Shown here one piece after another: positions 25,637-33,679 of a stretch of DNA of 64,000 nt. The DNA is from Erysipelotrichaceae bacterium OPF54 (lineage in GTDB: Bacteria; Bacillota_I; Bacilli_A; Erysipelotrichales; Erysipelotrichaceae): assembly GCA_022834735.1 (NCBI GenBank), contig BQKD01000001.1, positions 411,659-475,658 on the forward strand. Direction: 5' to 3'. How positions within the stretch are numbered: position 1 is the stretch's first letter; the number at the start of each line of letters is the position of its first letter. A program made the position numbers and the translations under genes. The notes below the pieces were generated by a model, which worked only from the letters and a program-made list of their open reading frames with translations, was not told where the DNA came from and searched no databases.

Positions 25637-26145
25637 AAAAAATCAAAAAGAAACTAATTGTATGTCTGACTGCTGTTTTTCTTTGTATGGGGCTGAGCGC
25701 GTGTGCAAGCGACCATACCTATGAGCAGATCGATATCACGATGGACGAGCTGGAACAGAAACTCGGGGACAAGGAATCGTTCAAGCTGCTGATCGAACGC
25801 GACAACTGTCCGTTCTGCGAACAGCTTAACGAATATATCCAGGAAACGAAGGCGGATCATGGCGTAACCGTATACCGGCTCGATGTGACCGATTTTGATT
25901 TCAAACGTGAAAACGAAGGCGATACGACTCTCGTATCAGAGAATGAAAACGGAAAGAAATTTCTGGAGGAATTTCCGTATTTCCTCTATACGCCAACCAT
26001 CTATACGATCACTGATGGCGTGCCGGAACAGGCGGCAATAGGCTATAATGGCGAAGAACAGTCGATGAGCCTGTGGGATGTCGATTCGACCATCGACTGG
26101 GACAAAGCCGATACGATCGGCGTATGGGAGTATCTGGAAGAGTAA
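25633..26145 (+). CDS. Thioredoxin-fold lipoprotein
   Basis: 170 residues. A lipoprotein signal peptide with lipobox L-S-A-C (Cys at about residue 24) anchors it outside the membrane. A CPFC motif ('ERDNCPFCEQLNEYIQE', about residues 56-72) and the following 'VTVYRLDVTDFDF' fit a thioredoxin fold, and 'YTPTIYTITDGV' supplies the cis-proline region. It is probably an extracytoplasmic thiol-disulfide protein, similar to bacteriocin-accessory or PedC-type proteins. The stop codon overlaps the next start (TAATG). Confidence 0.82.
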   Translation: MKKIKKKLIVCLTAVFLCMGLSACASDHTYEQIDITMDELEQKLGDKESFKLLIERDNCPFCEQLNEYIQETKADHGVTVYRLDVTDFDFKRENEGDTTLVSENENGKKFLEEFPYFLYTPTIYTITDGVPEQAAIGYNGEEQSMSLWDVDSTIDWDKADTIGVWEYLEE

Positions 26146-27113
26146 TGAAAAATATTGTCATTATCGCGACTGGCGGAACGATTGCCGGCAGCGGGATCGC
26201 TTCGAGCTACAAGGCCGGGCAGATCGATGTCAACGAGATCCTTGCCACGATTCCCAGGATCAATGAGCTCGCTTCCATACGGCTCATCGACTTCTGCCAG
26301 AAGGATTCCAACGATATTACGGAAAAAGACTGGCTCGGACTGCGAAGCTTGTGCTATGCGCTGGGCTGCGATAAAGAGGTGGACGGGATCGTCATTACGC
26401 ATGGTACCAATTCGTTTGAGGAAACGGCTTATTTCCTGAACCTGACACTTGATATCGACAAGCCGGTCGTGATGACGGGCGCGATGCGTCCGGCCACCGC
26501 GACCAGCGCGGACGGTCCGATGAATTTGTACGAGGCTGTGGCTCTGGCATGCCGTCCCAAGGCAAAGGATGCGGGGGTTCTGGCCGTTTTTGCGGATACG
26601 ATCTATTCCGGACGGGATATCACCAAAACAAACAGTCTGAAAACGAACGCGTTCGATATGGGCGATGTCGGAATGCTTGGCTATATGCGGGATGATAAAG
26701 TGTATATGCAGAATCTGCCATATCGTCTTCATACGTATCAGAGCGAGTTTGCCCGTGCTGAATTTGATGTGCTGCCCGAAGCGGGAATCTACTATGTGCA
26801 TACGGACTGTGATCCGCAGCTGCTCGCGTGGATGCTGGATCGCTATGATGGTGTTGTGATTGCGGGAAGCGGTTCGGGAAACTATCCGAAAGCGATCCAG
26901 GAAGTGATCGAAAACTATGAAGGAAGGGCGAAGATCGTGCGGGCCTCCAGGCTTCTGGAAGGATCGGTGTTCGAGTCGGATGTATTTGATCCTCTGCATA
27001 AAACGATCCCGGCATACCGTCTTTCTCCTCATAAAGCGCGGATCCTGCTCATGCTCGCCCTGGCGCAGGGATATGAACAGGCAGATCTTGACCGGGTGTT
27101 CGAATTGTATTAA
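26145..27113 (+). CDS. L-asparaginase family protein with altered catalytic residue
   Basis: 322 residues from the ATG at 26145, overlapping the lipoprotein stop. Seen: 'IIATGGTIAGSG' with the nucleophilic Thr, 'VITHGTNSFEETAYFLNLTLD', 'VVMTGAMRPATATSADGPMNLYEA' and 'GRDITKTNSLKTNAF' with the catalytic Lys. The second signature normally reads HGTD; here the Asp of the Thr-Asp-Lys triad is Asn. No signal peptide, so it is a cytoplasmic type. It would convert asparagine to aspartate and ammonia if active; the substitution leaves activity or substrate open. Confidence 0.88.
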   Translation: MKNIVIIATGGTIAGSGIASSYKAGQIDVNEILATIPRINELASIRLIDFCQKDSNDITEKDWLGLRSLCYALGCDKEVDGIVITHGTNSFEETAYFLNLTLDIDKPVVMTGAMRPATATSADGPMNLYEAVALACRPKAKDAGVLAVFADTIYSGRDITKTNSLKTNAFDMGDVGMLGYMRDDKVYMQNLPYRLHTYQSEFARAEFDVLPEAGIYYVHTDCDPQLLAWMLDRYDGVVIAGSGSGNYPKAIQEVIENYEGRAKIVRASRLLEGSVFESDVFDPLHKTIPAYRLSPHKARILLMLALAQGYEQADLDRVFELY

Positions 27114-27142
27114 AGAGCTTCTGTTTCGGAAGCTTTTTCTTT
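27114..27142 (+). terminator. Terminator after asparaginase
   Basis: AGCTTC-TGTTTCG-GAAGCT followed by TTTTC just after the stop codon. Confidence 0.8.
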
Positions 27143-27185
27143 TGGTTGTTGTATAATGAGAAGGGAAAACAAAGAGGGAGCTTTC

Positions 27186-28064
27186 ATGATAAAAATATTA
27201 GCGTTTGACCTGGACGGAACTTTACTGAATTCGAACAAACAGATCGATCCCCGCACGAAAGAGGCGATCGGGAAGGCCATGAAGGCCGGAATGCATGTTG
27301 TGATCGCGTCCGGACGGGATAAAAACGGATGCCGGTTCGTGTACGAGCCGCTCGGGCTCGAAAAAGGCGAAAATTTTCTTGCCCTTGTCAACGGACAGAT
27401 CATTTATGATTTTGCGAAGAAGGAGTATGACCTTGACGATGTCCTTCTTCCTGAGGATGGGCTGAAGATCCAGGAAATCTGCCGCAAATACGGTGTGGAA
27501 GGGATCTTCTGCTGCGGATATGATTTTTACAGCTATGTTTCCACGATGGGACGGATGAAAAAGGCGGTAAAAAACACGCTGTTCGGCAAACCGGTCGATT
27601 ACGGGCTGAAGGCTGGAGCGGAGAACCGCAATTTTATCAATCTGCCGTACAAGGAAAACACGTTTACCCAGGATATCAACAAGGTGTGTCTGGTCCATGC
27701 GCCGAAGTTTTTCGAAAAGAACCTGGAAAATCTGAAGAACGATCTGCATGACTATGATGTGCTTCTTGTCGGCCCGGGATGGCTGGAGATCATGCCCAAA
27801 GGGGTGTCGAAAGCATCGGCACTTGATAAGATCGCCCGCAGGCTCGGATATACGATGAATGAGGTCATGGCATTCGGAGATGCCGAAAATGATCTTGTCA
27901 TGCTCGAAAAGGCCGGGATCGGTGTTGCGATGGGCAATGCCATGGAGGCGGCAAAAGAGGTGGCGGATGTCGTGACGAAGACCAACGATGAAAACGGGAT
28001 CGGTGTCGTGATCGACAGCCTGCTGGATGGAAACGAGGATTTGTTGAGGGAAGGTATCATATGA
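27186..28064 (+). CDS. Cof-type HAD hydrolase
   Basis: 292 residues from the ATG at 27186, after AGAGGGAG. Motif I 'LAFDLDGTLLNSNKQ', motif II 'VIASGRD', the C2B cap, and motifs III/IV 'MPKGVSKASALDKIARRLGY...AFGDAENDLVMLEKAGIGVAMGNA' are complete. Such enzymes dephosphorylate sugar phosphates, flavin or pyridoxal phosphates in the cytoplasm. It overlaps the following GNAT gene by four bases. Confidence 0.93.
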   Translation: MIKILAFDLDGTLLNSNKQIDPRTKEAIGKAMKAGMHVVIASGRDKNGCRFVYEPLGLEKGENFLALVNGQIIYDFAKKEYDLDDVLLPEDGLKIQEICRKYGVEGIFCCGYDFYSYVSTMGRMKKAVKNTLFGKPVDYGLKAGAENRNFINLPYKENTFTQDINKVCLVHAPKFFEKNLENLKNDLHDYDVLLVGPGWLEIMPKGVSKASALDKIARRLGYTMNEVMAFGDAENDLVMLEKAGIGVAMGNAMEAAKEVADVVTKTNDENGIGVVIDSLLDGNEDLLREGII

Positions 28065-29206
28065 AACATGTAAGAGAACTTGGCGAAAAGGATCGCAAAG
28101 CGCAGCTTGAACTGATCTGTGAAGGATTTCCGTGGAACACGCCCGAGGCTATGAAGGAGCGTTTCGATCTGCTGGCCGCTCATTCGGATTCCTTCGGATC
28201 ATTCGAAGACGACGTTCTGGCAAGCCAGATCATTTCGACACCGTATACGATCGACTTTTACGGAACAAAGTATCCGATGGCCGGGATCGGGTTCGTGGCT
28301 ACATCGCACAACTACCAGCATCAGCACCGTATTGACGATCTGATGAGCTATATTTTTGAAAAGCTGCATAAGGATGGTACGATCCTTTCATATCTTGCGC
28401 CGTTTTCGTATCGCTTCTACCGTCGCTTCGGCTATGAAACAATTTTCGATATGCTTGATTTCGCGATCCTGCGCACGGATCTTCCTGCCGACCGCAGCAC
28501 TTTTTCTTTTGAAAGGATGGACTGGGATGCCGCGAAAGACATTGTGCATAAAATTTATGAAAAGACAAAAAATCTCGATCATGGCATGATGATCCGCGAG
28601 CCGTGGTGGGAGGAATACAAATTTCACTTGCGGAAGCCGTACGAATTCATGATCTGTTATGATCGCGATACGCCGATCGGATATATGGCGTTTTTGAGAA
28701 ATGAAAAAGAGCTTGCGCTCTTCGAGATCGAAGGGTCGGATGATGCGCTGAAAGCAATGATCGGCCGGCTTCGCGAAGAAGATATCGATCGGATGACCTA
28801 TACATGCACGCCGCAGCAGAACCGGCTGTATGAGCTGCTCGAGGACCGGTCGAAAGATTCGTTTGTGATGATCCGGCAGGGCATGATGGCGCGGATCGTG
28901 GACGTGGCAGCCTTCCTGGAACAGTATCCGTTCGCAAAGAAGGCGGAATTTGCCCTGGAGATCCTCGAGGACCAGTATGCGCCTTGGAATGCAGGAATTT
29001 ATGAAGTCCGGCATACAAAGGAAATGACGAAAGTCAAAAAAGTGTTTGCGACCAGCCTTCCTTGTGCGAAAATGGATGTCCAGGCTCTTGTCCGGCTGTT
29101 TTTCGGAAATATGGATCCGAAAGGGATCGTGGCGGATGAAAAAGTCTGGAAGATCCTGCGCAAGTGCCTGCGCCAGGATGTGGTGAACTTTTCGGATTAT
29201 TTTTGA
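28061..29206 (+). CDS. Eis-like GNAT N-acetyltransferase
   Basis: 381 residues with the Eis layout: an N-terminal GNAT domain ('GIGFVATSHNYQHQHRIDDLMSYIF', acetyl-CoA loop region), a second GNAT-like domain and a C-terminal sterol-carrier-like domain ending 'WKILRKCLRQDVVNFSDYF'. Members acetylate amines, including aminoglycosides in mycobacteria; many have unknown substrates. It is translationally coupled to the HAD gene. Confidence 0.85.
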   Translation: MKHVRELGEKDRKAQLELICEGFPWNTPEAMKERFDLLAAHSDSFGSFEDDVLASQIISTPYTIDFYGTKYPMAGIGFVATSHNYQHQHRIDDLMSYIFEKLHKDGTILSYLAPFSYRFYRRFGYETIFDMLDFAILRTDLPADRSTFSFERMDWDAAKDIVHKIYEKTKNLDHGMMIREPWWEEYKFHLRKPYEFMICYDRDTPIGYMAFLRNEKELALFEIEGSDDALKAMIGRLREEDIDRMTYTCTPQQNRLYELLEDRSKDSFVMIRQGMMARIVDVAAFLEQYPFAKKAEFALEILEDQYAPWNAGIYEVRHTKEMTKVKKVFATSLPCAKMDVQALVRLFFGNMDPKGIVADEKVWKILRKCLRQDVVNFSDYF

Positions 29207-29291
29207 AAATTAATTTCAAAAAACTAATGAAAAACTTTCAATAAAGTTGTATAATGATGAAACCGGAGAGCCGCACCATGAGGAGGTCTTT

Positions 29292-29681
29292 ATGCAAGCT
29301 TTAGAGAATAATGTATATTTTTGGCAAAAACTAGATACACTGCTTCTGTCGTGCACGTGCACGATCGACAGGCCAAAAGGATCAACCCATTTTAAATATT
29401 CCAATCTTGTTTACCCGGTCGATTACGGGTTTCTTGCGGACAGTGTCGGTTCGGACCAGAGCCCGATCGATCTGTTCAAAGGTTCGATCAAATCCAATCG
29501 TGTGGAAGCGATCGCTATTTCGGCGGATATTTTAAAAAAGGACTGTGAGGTCAAGCTGCTTGTCGGATGCACAGAGCAGGAAACAAATCTGATCCTGCAG
29601 TTTTTGAATCAGACGCAGTTCCAGAAGGCGATTCTGGTCCGACGGGGTTCGGAAATGCCGGGATGGGCATCCAGCGACTGA
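29292..29681 (+). CDS. Inorganic pyrophosphatase-like protein
   Basis: 129 residues from the ATG at 29292, after AGGAGGTCTT. The stretch 'TIDRPKGSTHFKYSNLVYPVDYGFLADSVGSDQSPIDLFKGS' (about residues 25-66) matches the RPKGS...YPVDYGYL core of family I pyrophosphatases, but the protein is shorter than the usual 170 or so residues and the acidic metal-binding DGDPLD segment appears as 'DQSPIDLF'. It may therefore be a noncatalytic or specialised relative. It has its own promoter (TATAAT near 29250) and terminator. Confidence 0.7.
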   Translation: MQALENNVYFWQKLDTLLLSCTCTIDRPKGSTHFKYSNLVYPVDYGFLADSVGSDQSPIDLFKGSIKSNRVEAIAISADILKKDCEVKLLVGCTEQETNLILQFLNQTQFQKAILVRRGSEMPGWASSD

Positions 29682-29710
29682 GATCGCGATCTATCCTTTT
29701 GCTGATAAAA

Positions 29711-29744
29711 CGTGCTTTATCTTAAGATAGGGCGCTTTTTTTAT
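29711..29744 (+). terminator. Terminator after pyrophosphatase-like gene
   Basis: GTGCTTTATCTT / AAGATAGGGCGC hairpin (several G-T pairs) followed by a seven-T run. Confidence 0.8.
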
Positions 29745-29849
29745 GGATTCTCCTAAATGTATTCTTATTTTTAGGTCATTTCTGATGAATTCAGTGAAGA
29801 AATGAGAGAAAATACACGTATAGACAGGAGTCTGAAGGAGGCTGGATCT

Positions 29850-30755
29850 ATGTACGATATGATCATTATTGGAGCAGGACCTGCCGGCATCGCAGCCGCC
29901 GTTTACGGAAAAAGCCGCGGAAAAGATGTGCTGGTCCTGGAAAAAAATAAAGTTGGCGGACTGGTCGGAAAAGTTTCGACCGTGACGCATTATCCGGCAA
30001 TTGTCGAAGGGGAGACCGGGGAAACATTCGCCAGACGTCTGCTTGAGCAGGCAGAAGGTGCGGGCGTTCCGATCCGGATCGAAGAAGTTCTTTCGGCCGA
30101 TCTGGTGCCGGAAATCAAAACGGTAAAGACCGGCAAAGGAACATACGAGGCAAAAACAGTGGTTCTTGCCAATGGCGGCAGTCCGAAGATGCTTGGCATT
30201 CCGGGCGAGGATCTGAAAGGTGTTCGTCTGAATGCGCCTAAGGACGGCAAAGACTATGCCGGAAAAGAAGTGTTTGTGATCGGCGGTGCCGATGGTGCTG
30301 TCAAGGAAGCTTTATACCTGGCTGACCTGGCCGGAAAGGTAACGATCGTCTGCGTGGAGGACGAGCTGGCCTGCATTCCGGAATTCAAGGAGAAGGTCGA
30401 TCACAAGGACAACATCGAGATCATGCCGCACAGTTCTTTAAAGGCTGTATCAGGAAAAGACGGCAAGGCGGACACGTTTGAATTTATCGACAATAAGACG
30501 AAAGAAACGACCGTGATCACAGATCCGGAAGCGGGAGTGTTCGTTTATGCCGGTATCGTTCCGAATACAGAACAGTATGGACAGCTCGAACTGGATCCGG
30601 CAGGATTCATCGTGGTCAACGAGGATATGGAAACAAGTGTTCCGGGCGTTTTTGCGGCCGGGGACATCCGTTCCAAAAAGGTCCGGCAGGTGGCAACGGC
30701 TGTCAGCGACGGGGCGATCGCCGGTATCAATGCGGCATTGAAAGCAGGAAAATGA
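29850..30755 (+). CDS. Thioredoxin reductase-like flavoprotein lacking the CxxC
   Basis: 301 residues from the ATG at 29850, after AAGGAGG. FAD site 'IIIGAGPAGIAAAVYGKSRGKDVLVLEK' and NAD(P) site 'VFVIGGADGAVKEALYLADLAGKVTIV' are typical of low-molecular-weight thioredoxin reductases, and 'VPGVFAAGDIR' is the second FAD motif. The redox pair expected before the NADPH site (CATC in TrxB) is replaced by 'RLNAPKDGKDYAGK', so it cannot reduce thioredoxin in the usual way. A rubrerythrin gene follows 78 bp later, so it may pass electrons from NAD(P)H to rubrerythrin or another acceptor. Confidence 0.88.
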   Translation: MYDMIIIGAGPAGIAAAVYGKSRGKDVLVLEKNKVGGLVGKVSTVTHYPAIVEGETGETFARRLLEQAEGAGVPIRIEEVLSADLVPEIKTVKTGKGTYEAKTVVLANGGSPKMLGIPGEDLKGVRLNAPKDGKDYAGKEVFVIGGADGAVKEALYLADLAGKVTIVCVEDELACIPEFKEKVDHKDNIEIMPHSSLKAVSGKDGKADTFEFIDNKTKETTVITDPEAGVFVYAGIVPNTEQYGQLELDPAGFIVVNEDMETSVPGVFAAGDIRSKKVRQVATAVSDGAIAGINAALKAGK

Positions 30756-30767
30756 TCCTGCTTTTTT
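30744..30767 (+). terminator. Terminator overlapping the flavoprotein stop codon
   Basis: GCAGGA-AAATGA-TCCTGC followed by six T; the stop codon is in the loop. Confidence 0.85.
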
Positions 30768-30833
30768 CATGTTCACCTCGTTTGTTTTGTTTTTGAAAGA
30801 AGCATACAATGAAAAAAGAACGGAGGACTTATT

Positions 30834-31385
30834 ATGTTTAATGTAGATGTAAAAGGCGAAAAAACTCTTCAGAACTTACAAACAGCTTTGACAGGCGAAA
30901 TGATGGCCTGCATGAAGTACAGATGGTATGCGGATCAGGCATTGAAAGACGGATACCGTGTCCTTTATGATGTATTCAATGAAACAGCTACAAACGAGAA
31001 CGAGCATGCGAGAATGTGGTTCAAGGCGCTGCATGGAGGCATCATTCCTGATACGCTGACCAACCTGCATGATGCATGGAACGGAGAAAATTACGAATGG
31101 GAAACGATGTACGAGAATTTTGCCAAAGATGCAGAAGCAGAAGGAAATCCTCAGCTGGCAAAACTGTTCAAGGAAGTTGGCAATATCGAGCATCATCACC
31201 GCGATCGTTACCAGTATTTCATTAATGAAGTGAAGAACGGAACCGTATTCAAACGGGACGATGTGCAGAAATGGATGTGCCTGAAGTGCGGATATATTTT
31301 CGAAGGAAAAGAAGCGCCGGCCAAATGTCCTGTATGCCAGAATTCCCAGGCGAACTTCCAGCTGCTTGAAGACTACAACTGCTAA
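30834..31385 (+). CDS. Rubrerythrin
   Basis: 183 residues. An N-terminal ferritin-like four-helix domain with ExxH-type ligands ('TGEMMACMKYRWYAD', 'ETATNENEHARMW', 'EVGNIEHHHRDRY') binds the diiron centre, and a C-terminal rubredoxin-like domain has 'CLKCGYIFEGKEAPAKCPVCQ' with two CxxC pairs. It reduces hydrogen peroxide in anaerobes using electrons from a NAD(P)H-dependent flavoprotein, possibly the upstream one. Ribosome site GGAGG precedes the ATG. Own terminator downstream. Confidence 0.96.
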   Translation: MFNVDVKGEKTLQNLQTALTGEMMACMKYRWYADQALKDGYRVLYDVFNETATNENEHARMWFKALHGGIIPDTLTNLHDAWNGENYEWETMYENFAKDAEAEGNPQLAKLFKEVGNIEHHHRDRYQYFINEVKNGTVFKRDDVQKWMCLKCGYIFEGKEAPAKCPVCQNSQANFQLLEDYNC

Positions 31386-31415
31386 TCATACGATCAAGGA
31401 ACAGAGTATAGAAGA

Positions 31416-31439
31416 AGGAGCGAACGAGCTCCTTTTTTT
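31416..31439 (+). terminator. Terminator of rubrerythrin
   Basis: GGAGC-GAACGA-GCTCC followed by seven T. Confidence 0.9.
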
Positions 31440-31476
31440 GGTATAATGAGGCATAGAAAAGAAATGAGGACAAATC

Positions 31477-31917
31477 ATGAGTGTTGAAACAGAAATCAGA
31501 CAGCATGTGGAAGAGATCGCGTACCCGCAGCTTGAGGAAATGATCCGCGAATGGATCGGGTCCGGAAAGCTCGGTTCGCCCTATTCGGTGCTGGAACGGA
31601 TATTTATGATCATGAAGGCGAAAGGCGAAGTGATCGTTCCCGTATCGAATAAATATGATGAAGCCGGAAACAAGATCGGCTTTACGGTCCGTACGATGAA
31701 AACAGATGATAAAAAGCATTATGTGCCTGCTTTTTCAAGAGCGGTCTATGCCGAGAAGGGCGGCTCGCGGATGGATGTGATCGCATTTCCGCTCGAAAGG
31801 CTGGCGCAGATCGCGGCTGGCGACGAGGAGTGTGCCGGGATCGTCCTGGATCCATGGACGTACGATTTCGTGATCCCGCACGATGTGTGCCGGTTCTTCA
31901 CAGAACAGAAGGCGTGA
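31477..31917 (+). CDS. SseB-like protein
   Basis: 146 residues. The segment 'KKHYVPAFSRAVYAEKGGSRMDVIAFPLERLAQIAAGDEECAGIVLDPWTYDFVIPHDVCRFF' has the form of the SseB N-terminal domain, in which a target value is compared with a stored range ('vPaFts...'). The role of this family in Bacillota is unknown. A -10 TATAAT lies about 35 bases upstream. Assignment moderate. Confidence 0.65.
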   Translation: MSVETEIRQHVEEIAYPQLEEMIREWIGSGKLGSPYSVLERIFMIMKAKGEVIVPVSNKYDEAGNKIGFTVRTMKTDDKKHYVPAFSRAVYAEKGGSRMDVIAFPLERLAQIAAGDEECAGIVLDPWTYDFVIPHDVCRFFTEQKA

Positions 31918-31922
31918 AAAAA

Positions 31923-31948
31923 GCAGCCTGCGCGCTGCCGCAGACTGC
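31923..31948 (+). terminator. Hairpin after SseB-like gene
   Basis: GCAG-C-CTGCG / CGCAG-A-CTGC stem, GC-rich, directly after the stop codon but without a following T-run, so termination is uncertain. Confidence 0.5.
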
Positions 31949-31960
31949 CAGATGAGTGAA

Positions 31961-31980
31961 TGTAAACTGCTTTGTTTACA
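31961..31980. promoter_or_regulatory. Perfect inverted repeat, operator candidate
   Basis: TGTAAAC-tgcttt-GTTTACA, seven-base perfect arms, in a 196-bp intergenic region upstream of the PAP2 operon. Size and spacing suit a dimeric repressor. Confidence 0.5.
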
Positions 31981-32113
31981 GTTTCATTATAAGCAGAACA
32001 GATCAGAAATGATCGGATTTTGATCATTTAAAAACGATATTTTCAAAAATCGGAGCAAATAGCCGGAAATACTGAAAAAACGTACCGGAACGATAAAAGA
32101 AAGGAATCAGAAG

Positions 32114-32380
32114 ATGACCGCAAAAAATATCATGTCATGCGAGCTGGCGCTGCGTGCCTTGAAGGAAGGGGCTGCGCTCAAGGCAGTCGAACAGCCCGTC
32201 CTTGTCAAACAGAAAGAGAATAAACTGTTTGTGAGCCATCCGAACTGGCATGCGCTGCTGGCTGTGGCAGAGTTCAGGGACGTGTTCAGAAATGTGCATT
32301 TTACTGTGATGGAAAATACAGAAGGCATTGATGAAGAAAAGGATCGCGACTATTATGCATGGAGGAATAAATATTTATGA
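32114..32380 (+). CDS. Hypothetical small protein upstream of PAP2 phosphatase
   Basis: 88 residues, soluble, start after AAAGGAATCAG. It overlaps the phosphatase gene by four bases (ATGA), which supports it as a coding gene. Sequence such as 'ALKEGAALKAVEQPVLVKQKENKLFVSHPNWHALLAVAEF' gives no family that I recognise. Confidence 0.65.
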   Translation: MTAKNIMSCELALRALKEGAALKAVEQPVLVKQKENKLFVSHPNWHALLAVAEFRDVFRNVHFTVMENTEGIDEEKDRDYYAWRNKYL

Positions 32381-32889
32381 ATGTGGATGGGCAGATCCTT
32401 TTATGGATCCAGAACAATGTCCGCAGCGAAACGCTGACCCCGATCGTGCTGTGGCTGACCAATTCGATCCCGTATGCAGCCGGCTTGTTCGTTGTGCTGC
32501 TGTTTTTCAGGAAAACGAGAAAATTTGCGATCTTTGCGCTGAGTGGCCTTGCCGTATGTCTGGTGTGCAACGCCTACGTGGTCAAACCGCTCTTTGCCAG
32601 GCCAAGGCCGTTTGCAAGCGTTGCAGGCCTGCAGCGGATCGGTCCGATGCCGGGCGGATCGTCTTTTCCGTCCAGTCATACGACCGCTGTCTTTGCGCTG
32701 GCATGGATGAGTGTCTGGTGCAGGAAAAGATACTGGATCGCGCCCCTGTTTGTGTATGCTTGTCTTGTAGCGGCAACAAGATTGTATCTTGGCGTTCATT
32801 ATCCGACCGATATTCTGGGCGGGATCGTGGTGGCGTGTGTACTGAGCTATCTTACATATAAATGTCTTTCCTGGATATCTAAGAAATAG
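32377..32889 (+). CDS. PAP2 family membrane phosphatase
   Basis: 170 residues with five or six membrane helices. The three acid-phosphatase motifs are present: 'KPLFARPRPF', 'FPSSHTTAVFALA' and 'AATRLYLGVHYPTDILGG'. It is probably an undecaprenyl pyrophosphate or lipid phosphate phosphatase acting at the outer face of the membrane and recycling the cell-wall lipid carrier. Translationally coupled to the small gene before it. Confidence 0.92.
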   Translation: MNVDGQILLWIQNNVRSETLTPIVLWLTNSIPYAAGLFVVLLFFRKTRKFAIFALSGLAVCLVCNAYVVKPLFARPRPFASVAGLQRIGPMPGGSSFPSSHTTAVFALAWMSVWCRKRYWIAPLFVYACLVAATRLYLGVHYPTDILGGIVVACVLSYLTYKCLSWISKK

Positions 32890-33007
32890 AATGAAGATGC
32901 CGCATGGTGTCTTTTTTTGCATGCTTTCCGTCATGATTTGAATTTGACTATTGTTTTTCCTATAGTAGAAGTGTAGAAAAAAGCTTTACAAAGAAAGGAA
33001 AAATGCA

Positions 33008-33478
33008 ATGAAAAGAAAGTATTATATCCAGAAATCGTTAACGGATCTTCCGGAATATCGCACATTTTGCGGCAAGGCTGGTCTGGAAAACATCCATCTT
33101 TATGAAGATCAGAATGATCTTGAAAAGGCAGATGGTCAGGATATCGTTGTGTGCGATGATCGGGAATGGTTCCCAAAACTCGGGATCTCAGGATATCGCA
33201 TGAGCCATCCGAAGGATGTTATCCGGTTTTCGACACTGGCTCCGTTCCGGTATTACTACACGGTCATGAATATTTTGTCGGGACTGATCGTCGCTGCGTT
33301 TCTGCTTTCGGTCGTGTTATTCTTTGCTTCTCCGTTTTCAATCGGTTCTTTGGTGCTCATGATCGCGCTGGCGGCTGTTTCGGGCAGTCTGATCTTCAGA
33401 CCGCTTGATCCGGCAGGACTGCTCGTACTGTTTGCAGCAGGTATGATCTTTATATATAATTTTGCGTATTCGTTCTGA
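33008..33478 (+). CDS. Hypothetical membrane protein
   Basis: 156 residues: a soluble N-terminal half (about residues 1-78) and a C-terminal half with two or three hydrophobic segments ('YYTVMNILSGLIVAAFLLSVVLFFASPFSIGSLVLMIALAAVSGSLIF', 'GLLVLFAAGMIFIYNFAY'). The start follows AAAGGAAAAATGCA. No family recognised. Monocistronic. Confidence 0.7.
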   Translation: MKRKYYIQKSLTDLPEYRTFCGKAGLENIHLYEDQNDLEKADGQDIVVCDDREWFPKLGISGYRMSHPKDVIRFSTLAPFRYYYTVMNILSGLIVAAFLLSVVLFFASPFSIGSLVLMIALAAVSGSLIFRPLDPAGLLVLFAAGMIFIYNFAYSF

Positions 33479-33550
33479 GTCTTCGAAAACGAAGTAAAGA
33501 TAGAAATGAAAAACGAGAATTCCGGATCATTTCCTGCTTGAAAAATTTTT

Positions 33551-33657
33551 TTCGGCCGATAAAATACAGAGGTAAAAAATGGATCGGCAAACAACGACAC
33601 ATGTAGTGCGTCCGCACGTAAATCTGATTACGGGACGTGTTGCGGTGTCGTTTTTTT
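33551..33657 (+). ncRNA. Structured leader with terminator, guanidine-IV (mepA)-like riboswitch candidate
   Basis: First hairpin GCCGAT (33555-33560) / ATCGGC (33583-33588) encloses a purine-rich loop ATACAGAGGTAAAAAA. Next comes a second structured part with CACGT...ACGTG and a CGGG segment. An outer stem ACGACAC (33594-33600) / GTGTCGT (33645-33651) runs into a seven-T tract, which is a terminator 23 bases before a MATE gene. The mepA-motif guanidine-IV riboswitch regulates MATE pumps by terminator control and has a similar two-hairpin plan; my match is by general form and an AGGGUA-like loop, so the ligand class is tentative. Confidence 0.45.
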
Positions 33658-33679
33658 GTGGTCCGAAGGAGGAATTGAA

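Noticed and set aside
31923..31980. Two hairpins after the SseB-like gene as a riboswitch for the PAP2 operon
   Set aside because: They fit a terminator-like stem and a simple inverted repeat; no T-run or larger fold links them to the next gene.
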